A DNA stretch of 64,000 nucleotides, from positions 121,401 through 185,400 of the forward strand of contig NZ_FZOQ01000013.1 of NCBI RefSeq assembly GCF_900188175.1, given 5' to 3'. This document shows, in pieces, positions 25,101-31,984 of the stretch (position 1 is its first letter; the number at the start of each line of letters is the position of its first letter). The notes under the pieces were generated by a model that was given only the letters and a program-made list of their open reading frames with translations, did not search any database and was not told where the DNA came from. Position numbers and translations under genes: made by a program. This DNA is from Pontibacter ummariensis (lineage in GTDB: Bacteria; Bacteroidota; Bacteroidia; Cytophagales; Hymenobacteraceae).

Positions 25101-25323
25101 CCCTGGGGCTCCGGAGACTATAAGAGCCATCCATGTCAGTGGCTGTGCCTGTAGCAGTACCTTTTAACAGCACCGTAACGCCGGGTAGTGGCGTACCTTT
25201 ACTGTCGGACACCCTCCCGCTGACTGTCTGGGCCTGTGCCAAGGCACTATAGCAGCAGATCAGCAGCAGCAAAACGGTTGCCCCCAAGTGTTTTCTTAAA
25301 ACAGTAGAACTTTTCAAACTCAT
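22123..25323 (-). CDS. SusC/RagA-family TonB-linked outer-membrane transporter
   Basis: Protein of 1066 residues. Signal peptide (cleavage after ALAQAQ), a carboxypeptidase-D-like beta-sandwich (about 33-110: VSGRVSDSKGTPLPGVTVLLKG), a TonB-box/plug region (LNEVVVTALGIEREQKALGYA, VLDGVPMSS, IESITVLKGPSAAALYGSRA, GALIITTKSG) and a 22-strand barrel to a terminal F (TYGANLTLQF). SusC proteins import the ligand held by the paired SusD using TonB energy. It heads the operon; directly upstream is a -7 element at 25347 preceded by 11-bp-phased nTAACA-type repeats, so it is probably induced by phosphate starvation. Confidence 0.96.
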   Translation of the reverse strand: MSLKSSTVLRKHLGATVLLLLICCYSALAQAQTVSGRVSDSKGTPLPGVTVLLKGTATGTATDMDGSYSLRSPRALSTQDVLVFSFIGFKTTEVAYIGNTTINIKLQEDDKLLNEVVVTALGIEREQKALGYATQTVSSESLNDARSNNFAQALSGKVAGLSLISPGSGPVNSTRISLRGDNSLNPDGNNALIVLDGVPMSSEMTSSGVNSAYGAGSGNDVPIDFGNGIADINTDDIESITVLKGPSAAALYGSRAANGALIITTKSGARKQKGLGVTVNTNVSFNDVLRWPDFQHEYGQGTENLNKEGKPYYSYRPSADGANTGSTSSAYGPKFDGQYYYQYDPTLEGQSVERQLWRPYKDNVKGFFRTGSTITNSVAVEGGNEKGSARASITHSKNEWIMPNTGFERMTAALSLNYKASDKLRLNSKVNFTHKKSDNLPATGYNNQSISYFIIFQNPNVDLAWYEPRWKKGQEQVDQIHPFSSYIDNPFVIAYEMINALNNYSTIGNIAATYEFSPKLDLMVRSGVDLSSEDREQRRPFSTANFQYGYYKEQNIFDYEVNTDALLTYKDKIGSDIDVRASVGGNTMNRKYRGTNGVVDGLVIPGVFKLSNGISTPMMTTLHKNKKVNSLYALASFSYQDKIFVDVTGRNDWSSTLPVQNNSFFYPSVSSSFILTDLLTLPRQVSFAKLRLSAAQVGNDTDPYKTRKYYGQSDFAGSGAVPTTLHNVDFKPEITTSYEAGLEYMLLGGRIGMDVTLYRSFTKNQILDVPLDPTTGYSRAVMNAGKVRNQGVELVLNAQPVDNPFFKWKSTLIWSKNDNKVLELADGMEDEQIIASGGQATIIAKVGGTTGDIYGYGFVRSPDGQIVYDKAGLPAYPDKTQYIGNAYADWKGGFSNELSYKNFRFSFLLDGQYGGIVYSQTHHKMSEQGKLKHTLKGREEGYIIGEGVVDNGDGTYSPNTTKVSPMEYYKRYYRRANVESNSFDASYLKLREVRLEYSLPKALLSRTKFLNGASLALYGRDLAMLTDFPIFDPETAALNGSTIMPGVEIGQMPSTRTYGANLTLQF

Positions 25324-25346
25324 AACTTTGCTTGTTTATTTGCTGG

Positions 25347-25402
25347 CAAAGCTATAGCGGCAGGTTTACCTGGATGTTATGACAATAATATGGGAACATT
25401 AA
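25347..25402 (-). promoter_or_regulatory. susC promoter with Pho-box-like repeats
   Basis: On the minus strand the -7 element TAGCTTTG (25354-25347) matches TAnnTTTG fully. Upstream of it, after 9 bp, hexamers stand every 11 bp: GTAAAC (25369-25364), ATAACA (25380-25375), ATATTA (25391-25386, degenerate) and TTAATG (25402-25397). Direct repeats of this hexamer with an 11-bp period overlapping the -33 region are how PhoB/PhoP response regulators bind and activate. The assignment to a Pho regulator is inference from motif, spacing and gene content. Confidence 0.65.
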
Positions 25403-25556
25403 GATATAAGCGCCTTTGCTTAGCTCTCTTAACAGTCACTTTACAACGAAAAATACTTAGCGAGTAGGTAAAGGCATCGTAACTTCAGAAGGGATTGCCA
25501 TATGCATAGGGAAACGTTGTTGTAATAGCGCTTCTTAGAAGATGACTGAAATAAAA

Positions 25557-25578
25557 AAGCCCGCCTAGCGGCGGGCTT
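25557..25578 (-). terminator. Terminator of the TonB-dependent receptor gene
   Basis: Arms 25557-25565 and 25570-25578 (AAGCCCGCC / GGCGGGCTT) with a four-base loop. On the minus strand it is followed by a TTTTTTAT tail. Confidence 0.85.
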
Positions 25579-25657
25579 CATAGAGTGGGAGACTAGGCCA
25601 CTCTATTCCTGATTGACACGTTGTTTCTCACCCATACATGTGCAATCAGTAATTGTG

Positions 25658-28513
25658 TTAGTTCACCAGGTAGGTTATTCCTACTACAAATGTTCTGCCC
25701 TGCTTGTAGGACGAGTAGATATACTCTTGCCCGTTGTACTCGTGGCTATTCACAAAATCAGGGTTAAAGATGTTGTCCGCAGACACTTTTGCTGTAAAGG
25801 AGTCACCCAGGCGCTTGGATACCACCAGGCTGGCGATTGGCCTGGAGCGCTCGTAGATGTTGGGCGTACCGCCTACTGAGATCGCAGAGATTCTGTCGCC
25901 GAACACGTTGTAGTTGGCAGTGGCCACAAATCCTAATAAGTCGTTTTGATACGTCAGGCTGGCGTTTGCCACAAAAGGCGACTGGCCAAATAAAGGTCTT
26001 GTGTCATCCGCGTCTGGTCGGACCGCGCGGATCTGCTCCAGTTCCAGCGGTTTGATGCTCACCTCAGACTTGATCAGGGACAGGTTAGAGCTAACGATGA
26101 AGTTATCCAGCCTGGACGAGATAAAGGACAATCGTTTGTTTACTTCAAACTCTAAGCCGTACACTTTGGCGTTGTCCACATTCTGAATAAAGATCTCGTT
26201 GTTCTGTGCCAGCGTATTGATGGTGCGCTCAATAGGGTTCTGGAAGTTCTTGTAAAAAGCACTCACGCCAAAGAACTCGCCCAGGCTAGGGTACCACTCC
26301 CACCGCGCGTCAAAGTTGTCGATGGTTGTTCGCTCCAGGTCAGCGTTACCTGTAAAGGCCGGCTCCCCGATAAAGTCAAAGGAAGTATAAGGGGCAATCT
26401 CCCGGAAGTTTGGCCTTGCCAGTGTTCTGGAGTAACCTGCCCGCAGGTTCATTTTTTCTGTCAGGCTGTAGGTAGCATTAACAGAAGGCAAAAGGTCTAT
26501 CTGGTTAAGTTCACCCGGCTCCAGCGACTTGTTAAAGCTCTCCACAAAGATGTCCGTTACTTCAACACGCGCCCCAGTTACCAGGCGCAGTTTCTCTGAT
26601 AAGGGAAGGTCGATCATGCCGTAGCCTGCGTAGATAGCCTCCTCGCCATCATAATTGTTGGTGCGCTGGGAGCCATCCTGCAGGTAAACGCCATAGCGAT
26701 AAATACCTCCGCTTTCAGCGTCACTCGGACGTGCTACGACACCAAGGTTTGCAGGAGCGAAGAAGTTCTCAATGCTGCCGTTGTAGCCATAGCCATCGTT
26801 AAATCTATAGCGGTAAATGTTCTCTCTGAACTTTCGGTCTTTCACAAGGGCTGCCGCCCCGAACTTTGTTTTCGCCTCCAGGCCGTTCCAGATCGTAAAA
26901 GGTGTTTCTATGTTCACTTTCACGTCCAGGTTCGTTTCATCCAGGTTTCTGAAGAAACGTGCCGGCAAGGTATAGGCCGCAGGCTGTATGCGGTAAGTAG
27001 TGTCGGTACCATTAACATAGTAATCGTTGGCAAAGAACCGGAGGTCTGGTTCATCCTGCTGCGACAGGGTAAACGAGGTTAGCCAGTCTATCTTACTGTT
27101 TTTAAAGCCCGGTAGTACGTGCTCGCCTTTCAGCTGGGCGCTGGACAGGGCGCGCTGCGTGTAGTGTAGGGCCCGGGACTGGAAGATGGCCCGGTCGTCA
27201 TATACCCCTGAGGTAGCAGGGAAAGTACCAAACAGGAAGCGGCTGGAGTTGTTACCGCTCTGGTTTCTGATCAGGTTCAGGGATACTTTGTTGTTACTGT
27301 TTAGCTTATAGGCGAAGTTAGCCAGAAAGCCTAAGGACACCTCCTCAACCCCTCTTTCATCCTCAAACAAACTGTTGTTGTTCAGGCCTTCGGCGCCCAC
27401 GCTGTTAAGTTCCCACAGGCCGAAGGTACCGTTGTCGTAATAAGAGTAGTTCCGCTGATAAGACAGGCCTACCACATAGCCTAACTGGCGGCCAAACACC
27501 TCTGTCTGGTTACCTAAGGAGAAAGAATGTGAGTGGTTAAGAGGTGCTGTTCTTCTGACAGGCCCCATCTCTGTGTTAAAGGCCTTTGTGGCCTCGTCTA
27601 TGCGCTCAGCATCCTGCTTGTTTGTAAAGCTAGCAAAGGGAACTGTATAATTTACTTCATCTGGCACAGCGCGGGTGCCGTTGTCAAAACCCAGCCAGTC
27701 CAGCTCTCCTTTGTTTGAGCTAAGGAACTTGCCGTTCAGGGAGGCCTGGTCGTTATAGCCAACAGAAGTAGAGAACTGCATGGTAAACCGGTCCGGGAAG
27801 TCCTTGGTCGTAATGTTCACAAAGCCGCCGGAGAAGCTACCCGGCATGTCGGGGGTAAATGTCTTGGAAACGGTCAGGTTATCCAGCAGGTTAGACGGGA
27901 AGAGGTCCATCTGCACGGTGTTCCGGTTAGGGTCAAGGCCGGGAACTTCAGCTCCGTTAAGGGAGGTCTTTACGTACCGGTCGCCCAGGCCGCGCACATA
28001 CACGTACTTGCTGCCTTCCAGCGAAATACCCGTGACGCGGGTAAGGGCTGCGGCTGCATCACTGTCGCCGCTTCTGGAGAACTGTTCGGCCGAAACGCCG
28101 TCCATCACCACGGCCGCTTTTTTCTGGGTGTTGCGCAGGTTGTTTTCAGAACTCTTAATGGCTCTGCCCTCAATCACCACCTCTTTCAGTTTTGTGGTAG
28201 CAGCCCCCAACGGAATGTTCAGGACTGTTACTTCGTTTTCTTTTACTACAACCCCTGTTACCGTTTTGGGCTCATAGGAGATGTAGGAGGCCTGTACTTC
28301 GTAAGTACCCGGCTTAATGTTTGTCAGGTTAAACTTCCCGTCCAAATCAGTGGCTGTGCCGTTGGACGTCCCTTTTATCACTACGGTAGCCCCTATTAGC
28401 TCTTCGCCAGTCTCGCTACTTGTGAGTTGCCCCCTGATGGTGCCGCTTTGTGCAAAAGCAACAGATACAGTAAGGCTTAATAAGCTTATCAAGCTCGTAA
28501 TTTTTCGTAACAT
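25658..28513 (-). CDS. TonB-dependent receptor with carboxypeptidase-regulatory domain
   Basis: Protein of 951 residues. Signal peptide (cleavage after VAFAQ), a regulatory beta-sandwich (about 24-100, IRGQLTSSETGEELIGATVVIKG), a plug (VRGLGDRYVKTSLNGAEVPG, ITTKDFPDRF) and an outer-membrane barrel ending in VVGITYLVN. It belongs to the TonB receptor group whose plug contains GLGDRY and is often paired with a beta-helix lipoprotein, as here (gene 28602-29990 upstream). It is not a SusC type and lacks a SusD partner. Its place behind a Pho-box-like array implies transport of a phosphorus-containing compound, which is inference. Confidence 0.92.
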   Translation of the reverse strand: MLRKITSLISLLSLTVSVAFAQSGTIRGQLTSSETGEELIGATVVIKGTSNGTATDLDGKFNLTNIKPGTYEVQASYISYEPKTVTGVVVKENEVTVLNIPLGAATTKLKEVVIEGRAIKSSENNLRNTQKKAAVVMDGVSAEQFSRSGDSDAAAALTRVTGISLEGSKYVYVRGLGDRYVKTSLNGAEVPGLDPNRNTVQMDLFPSNLLDNLTVSKTFTPDMPGSFSGGFVNITTKDFPDRFTMQFSTSVGYNDQASLNGKFLSSNKGELDWLGFDNGTRAVPDEVNYTVPFASFTNKQDAERIDEATKAFNTEMGPVRRTAPLNHSHSFSLGNQTEVFGRQLGYVVGLSYQRNYSYYDNGTFGLWELNSVGAEGLNNNSLFEDERGVEEVSLGFLANFAYKLNSNNKVSLNLIRNQSGNNSSRFLFGTFPATSGVYDDRAIFQSRALHYTQRALSSAQLKGEHVLPGFKNSKIDWLTSFTLSQQDEPDLRFFANDYYVNGTDTTYRIQPAAYTLPARFFRNLDETNLDVKVNIETPFTIWNGLEAKTKFGAAALVKDRKFRENIYRYRFNDGYGYNGSIENFFAPANLGVVARPSDAESGGIYRYGVYLQDGSQRTNNYDGEEAIYAGYGMIDLPLSEKLRLVTGARVEVTDIFVESFNKSLEPGELNQIDLLPSVNATYSLTEKMNLRAGYSRTLARPNFREIAPYTSFDFIGEPAFTGNADLERTTIDNFDARWEWYPSLGEFFGVSAFYKNFQNPIERTINTLAQNNEIFIQNVDNAKVYGLEFEVNKRLSFISSRLDNFIVSSNLSLIKSEVSIKPLELEQIRAVRPDADDTRPLFGQSPFVANASLTYQNDLLGFVATANYNVFGDRISAISVGGTPNIYERSRPIASLVVSKRLGDSFTAKVSADNIFNPDFVNSHEYNGQEYIYSSYKQGRTFVVGITYLVN

Positions 28514-28552
28514 AATCTTAATATAGATTGGGTGAGAAAATCCAGGAAAAGA

Positions 28553-28597
28553 AAGCCGGAGCCTGGCACCTTAGTCGGGGTACCCAGGCTCCGGCTT
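28553..28597 (-). terminator. Hairpin between beta-helix lipoprotein and receptor genes
   Basis: Arms 28553-28566 and 28584-28597 (AAGCCGGAGCCTGG and its complement) form a 14-bp perfect stem. The minus-strand tail is only moderately T-rich (CTTTTCCTGGATTTTC), so it may be a partial terminator that lowers receptor expression relative to the lipoprotein upstream. Confidence 0.65.
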
Positions 28598-28601
28598 ATT
28601 G

Positions 28602-29990
28602 TTATTTGAGATAACCAAGCTGATCCAGGTAAGTCCAGCCTTTCATCCAGTTGTTCGAGCTGTCGAAAGCCCCAATGTAGTTGACGTTTGTAAAGAAGCT
28701 ACCCTCCAGTGCAGTGGCACCAGAAAGCGCTGCGCTACCAGAAGCTGCCAGTGGGCTCAGCGTTTTGTTGTTGCGTCTACTGATGCTTGCCAGAACAGGG
28801 TCTGCTGTAACTCGGTTGTTATTCGCATTCAGGTGCTCTAACAGATAGCCTTGGTTAGGGGCAACTGCGGTGATTCCCGCGAAAGTGTTGTCTGCAACGT
28901 TAGAGAAGATGTTGCTTTTGAATACCAGGTCACCTGTCTCCAGTCGCTGACGGCTGTCGCCAACACTGGCATCATCCAGGTCTTCTACCACCAGGCCTCC
29001 TGCAAAATCAGCGAAGATGCTGTTGTAGATCTTGCCACCCGCGTTGTCCACCAGCATCACCGCATTTTGGCCATCCAGGTTCATTCCACCGATAATCGTA
29101 GCGTTCGCGATGGTAGGGATCGAGAACGGTGTAGCGTCATCCGGCTTAGAACCACCGTCGAACTCACCGCCAGTTCCACCGGCACCTTCGTTGTAGATAC
29201 CGAACCAGAACTGGTTGTTTCCTCTCCAGCCCTGGTCGTAGTCAAACATGTCGTCGTTGTTGAAGGCAGACACCAGGTGCTTGGTGTTTACCGTACCACC
29301 AAACCACTCAATGCCGTCGTCCTGGTTCGAGAACACCTCTATGTAATCGATGGTAGTGCCAGAGCCAACGCCACCGAGCGTCAGGCCGTTGATCTCGTTA
29401 CCGGCACCAATCAGTGTACCGCCATGGCGGATAGACACATACTTTAAAACACCGGAGTTGTCAGCATCATTCGTGCCTCCGTATACACCTCTCGCCTCTT
29501 CTGCCGGGATACCCTCGATAGCGCCCTGCCCGCCAGCTTTGTTGATCGTCGCCTTACCCAGGACAATCACACCACCCCAAAGGCCGTTGGCGTCAAGCGG
29601 CATGTCATCCACTTTGGTAACATCATCCTGCAGTGCAGTAAAGATGATCGGCTTCTCAGCGGTGCCTTCGGCAATGATCTTACCGCCACGCGCCACGATT
29701 AAAGCACTTGCGTTCTCCCCTTCGCCTGGCTTGCCCTTGATAACGGTACCGGGCTCAATGGTGAGCGTTTGGCCGTCGTTCACAAACACAAAACCATCCA
29801 GAATGTAAGTGTTGTTTGCCGTCCAGGTCACTGTGCCTGTTCCCTGCGCGCTTTCTGTTACAACAATCTCCTGGCCTTGCGGCTCCTCTATGCCTGGTTC
29901 AACTTTTTCATCATCGTCGTTGCATGATGTAAAGGTGCACACTGAGCTTGTCAGCAACAGCGCGATCAAAAACTTACTCGTTACTTTCAT
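28602..29990 (-). CDS. Beta-helix lipoprotein paired with a TonB receptor
   Basis: Protein of 462 residues with a signal peptide and lipobox (CTFTSC, then NDDDEKVEPG). The remainder is a right-handed parallel beta-helix: repeated short strands with Gly/Asn turns (LTIEPGTVIKGKPGEG, LIVARGGKIIAEGTAEKPIIFTA, WGGVIVLGKATIN, VLKYVSIRHGG). Related surface proteins in Bacteroidota are annotated only as hypothetical or T9SS-associated; no catalytic residues of pectate lyases are evident. It heads the unit with the TonB receptor, 88 bp downstream. Upstream lie a perfect -7 element and ten 11-bp-phased repeats, the largest array in the window. Confidence 0.8.
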   Translation of the reverse strand: MKVTSKFLIALLLTSSVCTFTSCNDDDEKVEPGIEEPQGQEIVVTESAQGTGTVTWTANNTYILDGFVFVNDGQTLTIEPGTVIKGKPGEGENASALIVARGGKIIAEGTAEKPIIFTALQDDVTKVDDMPLDANGLWGGVIVLGKATINKAGGQGAIEGIPAEEARGVYGGTNDADNSGVLKYVSIRHGGTLIGAGNEINGLTLGGVGSGTTIDYIEVFSNQDDGIEWFGGTVNTKHLVSAFNNDDMFDYDQGWRGNNQFWFGIYNEGAGGTGGEFDGGSKPDDATPFSIPTIANATIIGGMNLDGQNAVMLVDNAGGKIYNSIFADFAGGLVVEDLDDASVGDSRQRLETGDLVFKSNIFSNVADNTFAGITAVAPNQGYLLEHLNANNNRVTADPVLASISRRNNKTLSPLAASGSAALSGATALEGSFFTNVNYIGAFDSSNNWMKGWTYLDQLGYLK

Positions 29991-30111
29991 GAATTCTCCA
30001 GTTTAGTAATTAGTGACTTCTTTAAGAGCGAAACCTGTGAAGGCCTGCCATCCTTTAGCGAAAAAGATCTGACACTCAATGCATAGCCCATGTTTCCTTT
30101 GATTTCTGCAA

Positions 30112-30244
30112 CAAAGGTAGAGTGGCTACTTTAAGCCATTTTTAAGGTGGGGTTATGATACCGTTAAGTATCCGGGATATTTGTTAAGTCACTTTTACCT
30201 GAATGTTACCCAGGCTTTACCGTTGTTTTAACCCAATGTTAATC
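30112..30244 (-). promoter_or_regulatory. Promoter with ten Pho-box-like repeats
   Basis: On the minus strand, TACCTTTG (30119-30112) is a full TAnnTTTG -7 match. After 11 bp, hexamers with a TAA core repeat every 11 bp: TTAAAG (30136), TTAAAA (30147), ATAACC (30158), TTAACG (30169). After a 20-bp step follow TTAACA (30189), GTAAAA (30200), GTAACA (30211), GTAAAG (30222), TTAAAA (30233) and TTAACA (30244); the positions given are the 5' ends on that strand. All ten share orientation and, within each block, exact phase. This fits several PhoB/PhoP dimers binding side by side; the regulator itself is not in the window. Confidence 0.7.
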
Positions 30245-30354
30245 CGGCCTGTTTTTCTGTGAGTTTTTCCCGCCAGGTGCAGACGCCTAATACAAACAAT
30301 ATTGGCTCACAGCAACTTACAGTTACTGAGCACGTGCAGGGCGCTTTGTATTTC

Positions 30355-30410
30355 TTAACATTAGCATAACATTGCGATAATAAAGCAGTAACAGTAGCGC
30401 CGTTATTTTG
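30355..30410 (+). promoter_or_regulatory. First porin promoter with Pho-box-like repeats
   Basis: On the plus strand, TTAACA (30355), ATAACA (30366), ATAATA (30377) and GTAACA (30388) repeat with an exact 11-bp period. They are followed after 9 bp by TTATTTTG (30403-30410), one mismatch from TAnnTTTG. The 9-bp gap is the same as at the susC promoter. The rest of the 30001-30550 gap holds the opposite-strand array and about 140 bp of leader before the GTG start, in which I see no gene. Confidence 0.65.
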
Positions 30411-30550
30411 TATTGCGCTACAGCAGCGAAAGCAAGTGCAGTCTGACTAACTGCCGCTTTCCTGATGCAGGCCGGATTAACTCCTCGGCACTATAGCTAT
30501 AGAGACAGGTAAACCGAAATTGATTAAATCTCACCTTAATCAGTAAAGAA

Positions 30551-31882
30551 GTGAAGAAAGCTTTAGGAAGAGCTATTGTTCTTTTCCTGTCTGCCGGTTT
30601 TCTGGCAAACAAGGTTTCAGGCCAGACGCCTGAGACTGAAAGTGCTGCCGCCGCAGTACCTGTAACCGAGACCATCACAAACAGTAGCGTTACTCCACGT
30701 ACCGATACTATTTATATAGCTTATACCCCACCACCTGAAGCTACACCAGCTAAAACGCCCTGGTACAAGAGCATCTCTATCCGGGGCTACGCGCAGGTAC
30801 GGTACAACCGCCTGCTAGAAACAAACCCTTTATTGAAGTGTGACCAGTGCGACAAGTCTTTGGGCGCAGGAAACGGTTTCTTTATCAGACGTGCTCGCAT
30901 CGTCTTCAGCGGCAATGTGCACGAGCGGCTCTTTATCTATATACAGCCTGACTTTGCCTCCTCGCCTGGCGGCTCTGCCTTAAACTTTGTGCAGCTGCGC
31001 GATGCTTACTTCGACCTGGCTTTAGACGCTAATAAGGAGTTCCGGATACGGGTTGGGCAAAGTAAGATTCCCTACGGCTTTGAGAACATGCAATCCAGCA
31101 GTAATCGCTTGGCTCTGGACCGTAGCGATGCCATTAACAGTGCTTTCGCGAATGAGCGTGACTTGGGGCTGATGTTCTACTGGGCACCAGCCGAAATAAG
31201 AACGCGCTTCGAGGAACTGACCAGCTCCGGCCTAAAGGGCAGTGGCGACTATGGGGTATTGGGTGTTGGCCTATTCAATGGCCAGACCTCTAACAAACCA
31301 GACGCGAACGACCAACTGCACACTGCCGCCAGATTGGCTTACCCGTTCAAGTTACCCAATGGGCAGTTTATTGAGCCAGGTGTCCAGGCTTACTCTGGCA
31401 AGTACGTGGTAACACCAGACCAAATCTCATCAGGCGTAACAGTAGCCTCCGAAGAATTATTGAAGGAAGGGTTTACAGACCGCCGTGTGGCAGGCAGTTT
31501 AACAGTGTATCCCCAGCCGCTCGGTTTCCAGGCAGAGTACAACGTGGGCGAGGGCCCTGAGTTTGACCCGAAGACCTCCTCTATAAAAGTTAAGCCCTTA
31601 CACGGCGGCTATGCCCAAGTTATGTACAGAAAGACAGTTGGCAACCAGGTGCTGATACCTTTCGCCAAAGTGCAGTACTATGAAGGCGGCAAAAAGCATG
31701 AGCGCGACGCGACAAGCCATCTGGTACAGGAAACCGAGGTTGGTACCGAGTGGCAGCCATTCAAGAACTTTGAGTTGGTGGCAGACTACAGCATTGCCAG
31801 CCGCACGACCCGAAACGCAGCAAACCTTAACAACAGGCAGTCGGGCAGCAGACTAAGACTGCAGGCCCAGTTTAACTTCTAA
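30551..31882 (+). CDS. Phosphate-selective porin O/P family protein
   Basis: Protein of 443 residues from a GTG start. The signal peptide is cleaved near VSGQT; a Pro/Thr-rich stretch of about 60 residues precedes the barrel. IRGYAQVRYNRLL, FFIRRARIVFSGNVHERLFIYIQPDF, VQLRDAYFDL and RIRVGQSKIPYGFENMQSS match the Porin O/P (OprO/OprP) pattern, with an Arg-rich barrel interior suited to anions. The protein ends in the outer-membrane signature LRLQAQFNF. It is expected to let phosphate or polyphosphate cross the outer membrane. A CDQC pair near residue 96 is unusual for the family. The gene starts the run toward pst and has its own Pho-box-like promoter. Confidence 0.88.
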   Translation: MKKALGRAIVLFLSAGFLANKVSGQTPETESAAAAVPVTETITNSSVTPRTDTIYIAYTPPPEATPAKTPWYKSISIRGYAQVRYNRLLETNPLLKCDQCDKSLGAGNGFFIRRARIVFSGNVHERLFIYIQPDFASSPGGSALNFVQLRDAYFDLALDANKEFRIRVGQSKIPYGFENMQSSSNRLALDRSDAINSAFANERDLGLMFYWAPAEIRTRFEELTSSGLKGSGDYGVLGVGLFNGQTSNKPDANDQLHTAARLAYPFKLPNGQFIEPGVQAYSGKYVVTPDQISSGVTVASEELLKEGFTDRRVAGSLTVYPQPLGFQAEYNVGEGPEFDPKTSSIKVKPLHGGYAQVMYRKTVGNQVLIPFAKVQYYEGGKKHERDATSHLVQETEVGTEWQPFKNFELVADYSIASRTTRNAANLNNRQSGSRLRLQAQFNF

Positions 31883-31984
31883 GAAAGAGCCGGAGCATTA
31901 GGGTGCAGAAAACTTGTGCTCACGCTCTTCTAACATTGCACGACATCCAATAACAAGTAAACCATTTCATAAAACCTAAAACAA

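Noticed and set aside
31930..31962. CTAACA and ATAACA before the second porin as a further Pho-box
   Set aside because: They are 20 bp apart without an intervening site, not at the 11-bp period, and no -7 element follows.
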